NCBI RefSeq assembly: GCF_004634215.1 | Contig: NZ_SMMH01000001.1 | Location: 62,001-126,000 of the forward strand | DNA length: 64,000 bases | Reading direction: 5' to 3' | DNA from: Deinococcus fonticola | GTDB lineage: Bacteria > Deinococcota > Deinococci > Deinococcales > Deinococcaceae | Shown here: positions 7,394 to 19,697 of the stretch, piece after piece | Layout of the letters: each line of letters starts with the position of its first letter | Position numbering within the stretch: position 1 is the stretch's first letter | Program-made: the position numbers and the translations under genes | Notes under the pieces: generated by a model | Database searches by the model: none | The model's input: only the letters and a program-made list of their open reading frames with translations | What the model was told of the DNA's origin: nothing

Positions 7394-8572
7394 ATGCGCG
7401 TACTTCACACCGCTGATTTTCATGCGGGACGTTTGTTGCGGGGGTTCGACCGTACCCCGGAAATTCATGAAGCCCTGAGTGAAATTGCGGCGCTGGCAAA
7501 GTCCGAACGGGCGGACGTGGTGCTGATCTCCGGCGACCTGTTCGACACGGGGAACCCTTCGGCGGACGCCGAAGCCTCGGTGTTCGATTTCTTCCTGCGC
7601 CTGCGTGACGCGGGTATTCCCGGTGTGGCGATTGCCGGCAACCACGACAGCGCGGCCCGGCTGGACAGCGTGGCGGGCCTGCTGGGGTGGGTGGGCATTC
7701 AGGTGGTGGCGCAGCCCACGCCCAACCCGGTGGAAATGGTGCGGCATGTGTCCACGCGCAGCGGCGAAACGCTCACGGTGGGCGCCCTGCCGTACCTGTC
7801 CGAACGCCGGCTGATCAAGGCCGCCGACCTGCTGGGCGGGGACACCGGCGCGTGGCGGCAGAAGTACCGTGAAGGCATGGGGTTTTTCCTGCGCCGCCTG
7901 GGCGAAGGCTTCCGGCCCGGCAGCGTGAACATGGTCATGGCCCACACCACCATCGACGGTGCCATTCCCAGCGGCTCCGAACGCACCATTCAATTCGACC
8001 TGACGAACCACTACACCCTCTCCGGCCTTCAATTGCCCGCCGGGGCGCAGTACGTCGCGCTGGGCCACATCCATAAGCCCCAGCAGGTCAGCGAAGCCCC
8101 CGTGGCCGCCTACCCCGGCAGCATCATTCAGCTGGATTTCGGGGAAGCTGGCGAGAAGAAACAGGTGAACCTGATCGAGGTGCAGGCCGGTGGGCGGCCG
8201 GTCTTCACGCCCATTCCCCTGGCCAGCGGGCGCGAACTGAAGACCGTGCGCGCTGACCTGGACGCCATCGAGCAGCGCCTGGAACGCGAGAAAGGCTTCA
8301 CGGGCCTCCTGAAAGTCGTCGTTCGCGCCCCCGCCGGCACCGCCCTGCCCGGCCTGAAAGACCGTGTCCTCCGCGCCGCACCCGGCACCCTCGCCGTCGA
8401 ACTCGACGCTCAGCAGGAAGACCTGGCCACCCCCGAACTGAAGCGCGAGGGCCTGAGCCTGATGGAACTCTACGAACGCTACCACCGCGAACGCCGCGGC
8501 GAACTCCCCGACGACCTCCGCGCCGCCTTCAAGGAAGCCGACGAGCAGGCGCGGGAAGAGGAAGTGGCGTGA
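7394..8572 (+). CDS. sbcD: SbcD exonuclease subunit (Mre11 family)
   Basis: The 392-residue product is the nuclease subunit of the SbcCD (Mre11-Rad50-like) complex, which processes DNA ends and hairpins. The metal-binding phosphoesterase motifs are visible: LHTADFHAG (residues 4-12), SGDLFDTG (~50), GNHDS (~80), MAHTTIDG (~180) and LGHIHKPQ (~220). It starts directly at an ATG seven bases after a TATTTT hexamer, so it is probably leaderless. The partner sbcC follows after 88 bases. SbcCD contributes to DNA end processing in Deinococcus, which lacks RecBC. Confidence 0.95.
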   Translation: MRVLHTADFHAGRLLRGFDRTPEIHEALSEIAALAKSERADVVLISGDLFDTGNPSADAEASVFDFFLRLRDAGIPGVAIAGNHDSAARLDSVAGLLGWVGIQVVAQPTPNPVEMVRHVSTRSGETLTVGALPYLSERRLIKAADLLGGDTGAWRQKYREGMGFFLRRLGEGFRPGSVNMVMAHTTIDGAIPSGSERTIQFDLTNHYTLSGLQLPAGAQYVALGHIHKPQQVSEAPVAAYPGSIIQLDFGEAGEKKQVNLIEVQAGGRPVFTPIPLASGRELKTVRADLDAIEQRLEREKGFTGLLKVVVRAPAGTALPGLKDRVLRAAPGTLAVELDAQQEDLATPELKREGLSLMELYERYHRERRGELPDDLRAAFKEADEQAREEEVA

Positions 8573-8660
8573 GGGGGCGAAGTGCAGAAGGCAGGAAGCA
8601 AAAGGCAGAAGGCTTACGGGCCTTTAGGCTTCGGCCTTCAGCCTTCAGCCGGGGGTTCTC
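8573..8660 (+). other. Gap between sbcD and sbcC with short repeats
   Basis: The spacer carries reiterated AGGCAGAAGGC-like words and a potential hairpin (GGCTTCGGCCTTCAGCC region). I see no gene. Such low-complexity spacers recur in this window, for example at 57900-57985. Confidence 0.4.
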
Positions 8661-11396
8661 ATGCGTCCGCTGAGACTCGATCTTCAGGGTTTCACGGCTT
8701 TCCGTCAGTTAACGGAACTGGATTTTAATGACCTTGAACTGTTCGCGCTGGTGGGGCCGACGGGGAGCGGCAAGAGCAGTTTGCTGGATGCCATGACCTT
8801 CGCCCTGTTCGGGCAGACGGCGCGGCTGGGGGCGTCGGGTCTGGACGCGCTGATCTCGCAGGGGGAGCGGGGCCTGAGTGTCTCGTTGACCTTCGAAGTG
8901 GGCGGACAAACGTTCCGGGCGTCGCGCACGAAGGGGCGCAAGCAGGCGGAGAACGAGGTGCGCTTCGAGCGCCTGGACGACGACGGGCGCTGGACGAACC
9001 TCTCCGATGGCGGCGCAAAAGGCATTTCCGAGCGCATTCGCAGGACGGTGGGACTGGACTTCAACACCTTCCGCCGCAGCGTGATGTTGCCGCAGGGCGA
9101 ATTCTCGAAACTTCTGCATGGCAGCGGGAAAGACCGGCAGCAACTGCTGGGGGAACTCACGGGGCTGGATCATGTGGCGAACATGCAGCGCGTGGCGTCT
9201 GACCGGGCCAAAGAACTCAAGCACGAGTCGCAGAGCCTGAACAGCGTGCTGCACAGCGAGTATGCCGATGTGACCGCCGAGGCCCTGGCGGCCATTCGCA
9301 CCGAACGCGAGCGAACGGACGCGGAAGCCGGGCGCCTGACTGACACGCGCGAGCAGTTGCAGACGAACCTGACGCGCCTGCGGGACATCGAGAAAGTCTG
9401 GCGGCAAAAAGAGGACACCCGGCGGCGCCTGAACGTGCTGGAAGCGCGCGCCGCCGACATTCAGGCGGGCGCCCTCCGGGCCGAGCGGGCGCGCAAAGTA
9501 GCGGGCGTGCTGCCCCTGCTGGACGCCGCAGAACGCGCCCGCATCGCCCACGAGCGCGAGGCCCGGGAACTCACGCGGGCGCAGGCCCAGGCCGAAGCGG
9601 CGGGGCGCAAACTGGCGCAGGCCGAGCAGGCCCTGAAGGCCGCACAGGCCCAGGAAGACCGCATCCCGGAGCTGGAAGCGCAGGCCGACGCCCTGAAGGG
9701 CGCCGAGGCCGATGCCAGCCGCCTGAAACGCGCCGGGGGTACGCCGCAGACCACACACCCCAACCCCCTGCCGTGGGACGAAGACGCCTTCTACACCGCA
9801 AAGGAAGCCGCCGACAAACTGGCGAAACTGAAGCAGGAACGGCTTCAATTGACTGCTCGTCGCCTGGGCCTGGATTCCCTCAAGGAAACGCAGAAAACCG
9901 AGTTGGTTTCGTTGCAGCAACTGGAACTTGAACAGGAACGCGTGCAGAACGAGGGGAAAACGGCCAGGGCTGCTCATCTGGCAGCGGAAGCGGAATTAAA
10001 AGAAGCGATGCGACTTGCTGGGGTGATGGTTCACCGCGCTCACTTGCATGAAGGTGAACCCTGCCCGCTGTGCCTGCAAATTGTCCATGAAGTCCCTTCG
10101 GGTGGCGGTGTGAAACTGGAGGACTTGGAAAGGGCAGAAGCAACCGCGAAAGCTGAACTGGATGGTCGGAAACTCAGGTATAAGGAAATACAGGTGGAAT
10201 TGAACCACCTGCGCAAGACGACTGAGGAACGCGCTGCGGCCCTGAACGATACCGAAGCGCAACTGGTGCAGGACGAGCAGGGCATGAAAATGGCCGAGTC
10301 CCGCATTCAGGGCGACCCGCAGACCGAGGCGCTGCGCCTGATGGCTGGGCTGGCCGCGCAGGTGCGCCGCGCTGGCAGTGACCCGGCCGGGCAACGCCGC
10401 CACCTTCAGGGCCAGATTCAGGGCATCCGCAAGGCCATTGGGGACGCGCAGAACAACCTGACGCGGGCCGGGGGCGAGGCCGCCGCTGCGAACGCCACCC
10501 TGAGCGCCGCCCAGGGCAGCGCCGCGCGGCGCGAGGCCGACTGGCAGCACACCCAGGAGAAACTGACGGCTTCGCTGGCCGCGCTCCAGATGGACGCCGC
10601 CCAGGCCCGCGCCGCCGCCCTGCCCGAGCAGGACATCACGGCGCTGGAAGAAGCCGCCCGCACGCACACCGCCCAGCGCGCGCAACTGCGTGAGGCCCTG
10701 GCGGAACTGGACCGGCAACTGGGTGTGGCCCCCTTCGATCCGGCGCAGCTCGATCAGGTGGCACGCGACCTGACCGCCACCGACGCCGCCCTGAACGCCG
10801 CCCGCGAGCGCGCCGGACGCCTCGCCGAGCAGTTCCGGCAGGCCCAGGAACGCCTGAAACGCAAAGGCGAAATCGAAGCGAAAGCCGCCGCTGTCTCACG
10901 CACCTACGACACCTGGCAGACCCTGACGAACACCCTCAAAGCCAACGAGTTCCAGCAGTTCCTGCTCGCTGAAGTCGAAGCGCAACTGCTGACCCGCGCC
11001 GGCATTCTGCTGCACGAGATCAGCGACGGCCGCTACCGCCTGGCCTTGCAGGATCAGGATTACGTGGTGCAAGACCTCTGGAACGCCGGGGAAGTGCGCG
11101 GCGTGAAAACCCTGTCCGGCGGCGAAACCTTCCTGGCCTCCCTCTCACTCGCCATTGCCCTGTCCGATTACCTGGCCGGAAACAAGATTCTGGGGGCCCT
11201 GTTCCTCGACGAGGGGTTCGGCACGCTCGACCCGCAGGCCCTGGAGGCTGTGGCCGGCGCCCTCGAAAGTCTCCGCACGCAGGGCCGCATGGTGGGCATC
11301 GTCACTCACGTCGAAAGCCTGTCGGAAAGGTTGCCGAGTCGCCTGCTGGTCACGAAAAGCATTGCGGGCAGCCACGTGCAACGGCTGGACGGGTAG
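8661..11396 (+). CDS. sbcC: SbcC ATPase subunit (Rad50 family)
   Basis: The 911-residue product is the SMC-like ATPase partner of SbcD. It has a Walker A motif (GPTGSGKSS, residues ~34-42), a Q-loop region (MLPQGEFSKLL, ~150), and long coiled coils from ~180 to ~740. The CPLC zinc hook (GEPCPLCLQIVHE, ~470) is the dimerisation point of Rad50 proteins. The C-terminus has the signature LSGGETFLASLSLAIALS and Walker B LFLDEGFGTLD. Codon use changes over ~9840-10240, which encodes the zinc hook: there are many more A/T third positions than in the flanks, as if that segment had a different history. Confidence 0.95.
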   Translation: MRPLRLDLQGFTAFRQLTELDFNDLELFALVGPTGSGKSSLLDAMTFALFGQTARLGASGLDALISQGERGLSVSLTFEVGGQTFRASRTKGRKQAENEVRFERLDDDGRWTNLSDGGAKGISERIRRTVGLDFNTFRRSVMLPQGEFSKLLHGSGKDRQQLLGELTGLDHVANMQRVASDRAKELKHESQSLNSVLHSEYADVTAEALAAIRTERERTDAEAGRLTDTREQLQTNLTRLRDIEKVWRQKEDTRRRLNVLEARAADIQAGALRAERARKVAGVLPLLDAAERARIAHEREARELTRAQAQAEAAGRKLAQAEQALKAAQAQEDRIPELEAQADALKGAEADASRLKRAGGTPQTTHPNPLPWDEDAFYTAKEAADKLAKLKQERLQLTARRLGLDSLKETQKTELVSLQQLELEQERVQNEGKTARAAHLAAEAELKEAMRLAGVMVHRAHLHEGEPCPLCLQIVHEVPSGGGVKLEDLERAEATAKAELDGRKLRYKEIQVELNHLRKTTEERAAALNDTEAQLVQDEQGMKMAESRIQGDPQTEALRLMAGLAAQVRRAGSDPAGQRRHLQGQIQGIRKAIGDAQNNLTRAGGEAAAANATLSAAQGSAARREADWQHTQEKLTASLAALQMDAAQARAAALPEQDITALEEAARTHTAQRAQLREALAELDRQLGVAPFDPAQLDQVARDLTATDAALNAARERAGRLAEQFRQAQERLKRKGEIEAKAAAVSRTYDTWQTLTNTLKANEFQQFLLAEVEAQLLTRAGILLHEISDGRYRLALQDQDYVVQDLWNAGEVRGVKTLSGGETFLASLSLAIALSDYLAGNKILGALFLDEGFGTLDPQALEAVAGALESLRTQGRMVGIVTHVESLSERLPSRLLVTKSIAGSHVQRLDG

Positions 11397-11588
11397 AGCT
11401 CCTGGCGATGTGATGGCTGTCACGCTGACTTCAGGAATCTGATCGGGTGATTGTGGGTCTGTGCCGGGGACGGGACGATGGTAGATTTCCTGCTATCACC
11501 GGGATTTACTGGAAGAATCAGAGGAGTCTTGTCGCCTCTGTCGTTTCTATCGGCTGGACGAATGACATTCTCAGGCGGGCCGACCCCG

Positions 11589-11594
11589 TACACT
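11589..11594 (+). promoter_or_regulatory. -10 hexamer of guaB (leaderless start)
   Basis: TACACT lies seven bases before the guaB ATG. That spacing puts the transcription start at or next to the start codon. The ~200 bases between sbcC and guaB hold no other feature I can support. Confidence 0.5.
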
Positions 11595-11601
11595 GCGGTG
11601 C

Positions 11602-13104
<1,503 letters not shown>

Positions 13105-13126
13105 GAGAACAGAGGACAAGAAACAG

Positions 13127-13149
13127 GGGAGGCCGCCGCGCCTCCCTTT
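13127..13149 (+). terminator. Rho-independent terminator of guaB
   Basis: GGGAGGC and GCCTCCC pair across CGCCGC and are followed by TTTG. It lies 23 bases after the guaB stop. Confidence 0.7.
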
Positions 13150-13192
13150 GTCGTTGCTGGCCTGCATTGGGGTTACGCTACACTGAAGCCTG

Positions 13193-13459
13193 ATGAATCA
13201 GTTCCTGCAAGTCGAGGGCGAGAGTGTCTGGATCAATGTTGACCGCGTGGATGGTCTGATGGTTCGCCCGCAACTCCGGGCGGTGGGTTCAGCACACGGT
13301 GAAGGCTTGCTGGAGGAATTGCACGAGAGCACGGGAATGTTCGAGCTGGCGGCGTATTTCCAGGGCCAACTGATTCCTGTCTTGACCTTTCCTTCGCGTG
13401 AGGAAGCCGAGCAGGCCGTCATGAAACTGATCGGCTCGCGGGTCGTGCGTGACCTCTGA
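13193..13459 (+). CDS. Hypothetical 88-residue protein
   Basis: This acidic 88-residue product begins MNQFLQVEGESVWINVDRVDGLMV and ends REEAEQAVMKLIGSRVVRDL. It looks like a small single-domain beta-rich protein with a C-terminal helix and no membrane span. A TACACT hexamer (13179-13184) lies eight bases before the ATG. It overlaps the next gene by 11 bases, so both belong to one transcript. I recognise no family. Confidence 0.65.
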   Translation: MNQFLQVEGESVWINVDRVDGLMVRPQLRAVGSAHGEGLLEELHESTGMFELAAYFQGQLIPVLTFPSREEAEQAVMKLIGSRVVRDL

Positions 13460-13907
13460 ATTGCTCCTCGAAGAAGGCGACCGCCTGTCGCGCCGCCTGA
13501 TGCAACTGTTGCCGGTCACCCTGGAAGATCAGGAGCGCGTGATCCTGCTGGGCCGCAGCCTGGCCGTGAACCTCGTGAACGCGCTGCTGCCCACCATCGA
13601 ACAGATCAGTCGCCGGCAGGACACGCCGCTACACACACTGCTGGAATCCGACCGGGAAGGGAACGCCGTCATTGAAATCGTCAATTTCGATGGTGAACTG
13701 CTGTCGCGCCTGCCCGTGCGCGATTGCCTGGAGCAACTGCTGTTCCAGCGCGGCAAACTTCATCCCAAAGTGCTGGAGAGCCTCACGGATGCGCTGCAAG
13801 GCGATGAGCACCGCGCCACGCGGGAACTTGTCAGCCTGCTGCGCAGCCGCAGCTTGCTGGAGGGCCTGCAAGGCGTGCTGAAGAATTTTCTGAAAGCCGC
13901 CCGCTGA
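13449..13907 (+). CDS. Hypothetical 152-residue helical protein
   Basis: The product starts at a GTG inside the end of the preceding gene and is rich in Leu, Arg and Glu, with predicted helices at both ends and a central segment (AVIEIVNFDGELLSRLPVRDCLEQLL). There is no signal peptide or span, and I recognise no family. Its last codons form the left arm of a 16-base inverted repeat that closes the operon. Confidence 0.65.
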   Translation: MTSELLLEEGDRLSRRLMQLLPVTLEDQERVILLGRSLAVNLVNALLPTIEQISRRQDTPLHTLLESDREGNAVIEIVNFDGELLSRLPVRDCLEQLLFQRGKLHPKVLESLTDALQGDEHRATRELVSLLRSRSLLEGLQGVLKNFLKAAR

Positions 13908-13936
13908 ATTTTGGTGGATTAGCGGGCGGCTTTCAG
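13890..13936. terminator. Long inverted repeat between convergent genes
   Basis: CTGAAAGCCGCCCGCT (13890-13905) and its exact complement (13921-13936) flank a 15-base loop. It sits between a plus-strand and a minus-strand gene and overlaps the last codons of the former. There is no long T-run on either side, so it is a hairpin that could end transcription from both directions rather than a classical terminator. Confidence 0.6.
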
Positions 13937-13942
13937 GGAAGT

Positions 13943-15079
13943 TCAGGGCAGCGGTTGGCCCGCCGTATCGACCACATTCACCTGCGTGAAGAGGCCCGGC
14001 ACCTTCACCAGCACCCACGGACTGGTCAGTGCCTGCGTGGTGATCATGCCAGCCTGCGGGGCCTGAATGGCCACCGTGACGTTCAGGGTGCCGCCGCTGG
14101 CGACCACGCGTTCCACCCTGACGCCGTAGCCACCCGTGGTGCGCTGACCGATAAACACCGCCACGGCGGTTTCGTTGTTCAGGGGGGTGGGGGTGGGCGG
14201 GCTGCTCTGGTTGCCGTAAGCCAGGCGGTAAATTTCGCCCAGTTCGGCGGTGGTCGTGGCGATCCGTACCGTGGGGTCGTCGACCCTGGCGTTTGCGCCG
14301 CGCGCCACTTCGGTGAAGCCCGCCGCCGGGCCGGAGGGTCTGGAGTTGCCTGTGTTCGAGGAGCCTGTGTTCGAGGAGCCTGTGTTCGAGGAGCCTGTGT
14401 TCGAGGAGTCTGGGTTCATGGTCACCGTTCCTGTCGTGCCGCCTGTGGTGGTTCGAATGCCGGGCAGCACATAAAGCGAAGTCATGCGGTGTTCGGTGGG
14501 TTTCGGCTCGACGCTGAGCGGCGTCGGGTTTTCGTTCAAGACCGCCACCGCCAGGCTGCCCTGACCGTCCAGGGCGCGGGCCAGGGCGTCCCCTTCATCG
14601 TCCGTGAGTTGCCCCGCGCCGCGCAGTCCGCTGGTGGGCACCGCACCCACCGGCCCGGACAGACCGTTCAGTTTCCACCAGTTCGTGCCGTCGGTGTAAT
14701 ACACCGCCAGCAGCGAGGCGCTGTTCATGGCGGTTACGTTGAAGCGTCCGGACGCGTCCCGCGTCACCGAGAGCTTCTGTGCCGAGGACGCGGTGTTCAC
14801 CTGATAGGTGGCCTTGCCGTTCACACTCAGGCTGCCGGGTGTGCTCAGGTCGTCCTGCACCTGTGGGCGCACTTCCAGCGTATTGCCGTTCAGTTTCAGG
14901 GAGCTGCTCGGGCCGCTCAGCGTGCCGTACACCCAGGCGATGCGCTGGTTGGCCCCGCCCGACAGCGCCACCTCGTGAACGCGCAGGTTGCTGGGGCCGG
15001 TCGCCGTGCACCCCGCCAGCAGGGCCGTGCCCAGGGCCATGACCGCCAGACTGAGGCGGGACTTTACCGTTGTCGTCAT
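13943..15079 (-). CDS. Lipoprotein with C-terminal PrcB domain
   Basis: The 378-residue product has a lipoprotein signal peptide ending in LLAGC (Cys near residue 25), so it is probably anchored at the cell envelope. The middle (~30-220) is a beta-rich region of unknown family. The C-terminal ~110 residues, with AVAVFIGQRTTGGYGVRVE and the VLVKVPG strand, match the PrcB domain found in envelope proteins of Deinococcus and other bacteria. Between them lies a flexible linker with four SSNTG repeats encoded by a 15-base tandem repeat. I chose the ATG 15079 because it precedes the signal peptide and has TAAGCT (15087-15092) seven bases upstream. Confidence 0.8.
   Translation of the reverse strand: MTTTVKSRLSLAVMALGTALLAGCTATGPSNLRVHEVALSGGANQRIAWVYGTLSGPSSSLKLNGNTLEVRPQVQDDLSTPGSLSVNGKATYQVNTASSAQKLSVTRDASGRFNVTAMNSASLLAVYYTDGTNWWKLNGLSGPVGAVPTSGLRGAGQLTDDEGDALARALDGQGSLAVAVLNENPTPLSVEPKPTEHRMTSLYVLPGIRTTTGGTTGTVTMNPDSSNTGSSNTGSSNTGSSNTGNSRPSGPAAGFTEVARGANARVDDPTVRIATTTAELGEIYRLAYGNQSSPPTPTPLNNETAVAVFIGQRTTGGYGVRVERVVASGGTLNVTVAIQAPQAGMITTQALTSPWVLVKVPGLFTQVNVVDTAGQPLP
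14354..14413 (-). repeat. 15-base tandem repeat inside the PrcB lipoprotein gene
   Basis: Four units of GTTCGAGGAGCCTGT (plus-strand reading), the last one diverged, encode SSNTG repeats in a linker. Copy number probably varies between strains. Confidence 0.9.
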
Positions 15080-15190
15080 GACCGTCAGCTTATGCTGCAG
15101 GACTGACCGCACACTTAACCCACAGCTTAATTCACCTTCAGAAAAGGCAAGACGGGAGCCGGGCGCTTCTCTGGCCCAGAGCCCGTGGTT

Positions 15191-16837
<1,647 letters not shown>

Positions 16838-16951
16838 GACACGCAGTTTACTGTGGGCAGAAAATGTTGACTGTACTTCTGCACCTTACCGTTCCCTCTG
16901 GGCTTCTGCCCCTGGCTGGCAGGGATGACGGCGGCAGCCGAGACTCCGAAC

Positions 16952-16985
16952 TTGTCAATAAATTGAGAATGAATTATCATTATCA
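16952..16985 (+). promoter_or_regulatory. Promoter with Fur/Zur-like box upstream of the CobW GTPase
   Basis: TTGTCA (16952-16957) and TATCAT (16975-16980) are exactly 17 bases apart, eight bases before the ATG. Over the -10 lies an inverted repeat (GAGAATGA-ATTA-TCATTATC, 16966-16985 with one mismatch), very close to the Fur-family consensus of GATAAT and ATTATC half-sites. A metal-loaded Fur-family repressor here would block RNA polymerase. Given the CobW gene, a zinc regulator (Zur) is the best guess. Confidence 0.7.
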
Positions 16986-16988
16986 GTA

Positions 16989-18050
<1,062 letters not shown>

Positions 18051-18078
18051 CCCCGGTTCCAAAGGAAGGTAGAGAGCA

Positions 18079-18324
18079 ATGAGTAGAGAATGTTACCTGA
18101 CAGGCAAGAAGAACAAAGTCGTCAACTCGGTCATTCGCCGGGGGAAAGCCCGTGCCGACGGGGGTGTGGGCCGCAAGACCACCGGCATCACCAGACGCAC
18201 TCAGAAAGCCAATCTCCAGAAGAAATTTATCCGTGAAAACGGCCAGGTCAAGCGCGTGTGGTTCAGCGCGAACGCCCTGCGTACCCTGGCCAAGGGCGGA
18301 TTTTCCGGCATTGAACTCGTTTAG
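18079..18324 (+). CDS. rpmB: 50S ribosomal protein L28
   Basis: The 81-residue product begins [11 protein letters not shown] and ends FSGIELV, as in the L28 protein of Deinococcus. It has a single Cys, so it is the zinc-free form without the CxxC pairs of zinc-binding L28. It follows the CobW GTPase by 28 bases with AGGTAGAGAG upstream, so it may share its Zur-like control. Its TAG stop is the first triplet of the interspersed element that follows. Confidence 0.95.
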   Translation: MSRECYLTGKKNKVVNSVIRRGKARADGGVGRKTTGITRRTQKANLQKKFIRENGQVKRVWFSANALRTLAKGGFSGIELV

Positions 18325-18449
18325 AACATTGGACAAAAGAATGGAGTGCTTTTTGTCCGAGCGGCGCGAGTGAATTCAGACGAGCAGAACGAAGAATGGA
18401 GTCATATAGAAGTCATTACACGTATGACGGAATTCGGAGACCTGCTCCA
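18322..18449 (+). repeat. Interspersed element, copy B
   Basis: This has the same layout as copy A: TAGAACATT, then GGACAAAA...TTTTGTCC, GAGCAGAACGAAGAATGGAG, a second hairpin GTCATA...TATGAC, GGAATTCGGAG and CTGCTCCA. The second stem differs in sequence from copy A but pairs fully. Confidence 0.85.
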
Positions 18450-18582
18450 AGACTGACTTCGATTGCACGGCCCAGAAGCCATAAGGCCAACCGGGTGGTA
18501 CTGGAACGTAGAGCAGGCGATTCAGACACTCTCTGAACCGCCTGCAAAAAAAATGGACTCACAGAATGGCCGGAGGTCAACC

Positions 18583-19611
18583 ATGACGGAACGCACACGC
18601 ACCAATGAAGGCGCTGGGGGAAGCCCTGTATCAGGTCAACGCATCCCTATCACCGTCATCGGCGGTTTTCTGGGGGCCGGCAAAACGACGCTGGTCAACC
18701 ACCTGCTGCGCCAGACCCCGAAGCGCGTCGGCGTGATCGTCAACGAATTCGGCAAGTTGGGTGTGGACGGCGGCCTCATCGAGTCACTCACGGACGACGT
18801 GCAGGAATTGACCGCCGGGTGCCTGTGCTGCTCGGGCCGGGACGACCTGATTCGCGCCCTGGTCGCGCTGGCCTACCGGGCGCAACAGGAGTGAGGCCCT
18901 CCCGAGCACGTCCTGATCGAGTTGAGTGGCGTGGCCGATCCAGTCCCCGTCCTGCACACGCTCCTCGACCCGGACGTGAGGCGCGTGTTCGCGCTGGACG
19001 GCCTGGTGACGGTGGCGGACGCCCGTACACTGGTGAGCGCCCTGACCGAGAATCCGGAAGTGGCGCTACAACTGGCCTACGCGACGGCTATCGTGCTGAA
19101 TAAGAGTGACCAGGTGACCCCGCAGGGGCTGGACACCGCCATGCGTGTGGCGGCCGGGCTGCAACCTCTGGCCAGGATTCTTTCCACCCAGCACGCCTCG
19201 GTGAATGCCCACGAGATCATGAATCTGCATGGTTTCGACGAGCACTGGATCCCCCCGCCCGTGCAGACCAATCACACGCCCGGCCTGAAATCGTTCACGC
19301 TGGAAGCCGATCAGTGCCTGTCGCTGTGGGGCTGGCAGGCGCTGACCGAACGCATTGTCACGCGCCCTGGACACGTGCTGCGTGTCAAAGGCCACCTGAG
19401 TCTGGACGCCCACCCCGAGCGGCTGCTGGTGCAGGCCGTCCGGGATGTCATGACCATTGAGCCCACCGGCCAACCCCGCGACAACACCTGCCAGCTGGTC
19501 GTGATCGGTCGTGACCTGAACCGCAGTGAAGAACGCGAGTTTTTTGCGCGGGCGCTCACTTTTCAGCCGTCAAACCCGCTGGCAAGGACTGGCGTGGCGG
19601 CTGAGAGATAA
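18583..19611 (+). pseudogene. CobW/COG0523 GTPase gene interrupted by an in-frame TGA
   Basis: A GGAGG at 18572 precedes the ATG at 18583. The frame encodes a second G3E GTPase ([16 protein letters not shown], then AGCLCCSGRDDL) but meets a TGA at 18892-18894. It continues in the same frame with GPPEHVLIELSGVADP, the switch region expected next, the NKSD base motif, and a CobW C-terminal domain to 19611. A single CGA-to-TGA change would explain it. The halves could also be made separately from a TTG at 18922, or read through. It differs clearly from the intact CobW upstream. Confidence 0.8.
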
Positions 19612-19612
19612 C

Positions 19613-19666
19613 ACGGACTCGGATTGAATCGCTGACGAAGTGAGTCAATCCGAGCGAAGCGGGTTG
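19613..19666 (+). repeat. Second small repeat family, copy 1
   Basis: CTCGGATTGA (19618-19627) pairs perfectly with TCAATCCGAG (19645-19654) around GACGAAGTGA and is followed by CGAAGCGGG. The loop and tail words resemble the first hairpin of the 130-base element, and a diverged relative stands at 55450-55500. It can also serve as a hairpin after the CobW gene. Confidence 0.55.
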
Positions 19667-19697
19667 CGGTGTGTTTAACGAAACAGACGGATAAGGA

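Noticed and set aside
8620..8640. A further Ro-binding motif (GGCCGAAG on the minus strand)
   Set aside because: It is one side of a simple palindromic hairpin and has no CUUGCC partner strand.
14354..14413. Tandem repeat as a CRISPR array
   Set aside because: The units are contiguous without spacers and lie in frame in a coding linker.
18892..18894. TGA read as selenocysteine in the CobW gene
   Set aside because: CobW proteins have no selenocysteine at this place, and no hairpin resembling a SECIS element follows directly. A nonsense mutation is simpler.
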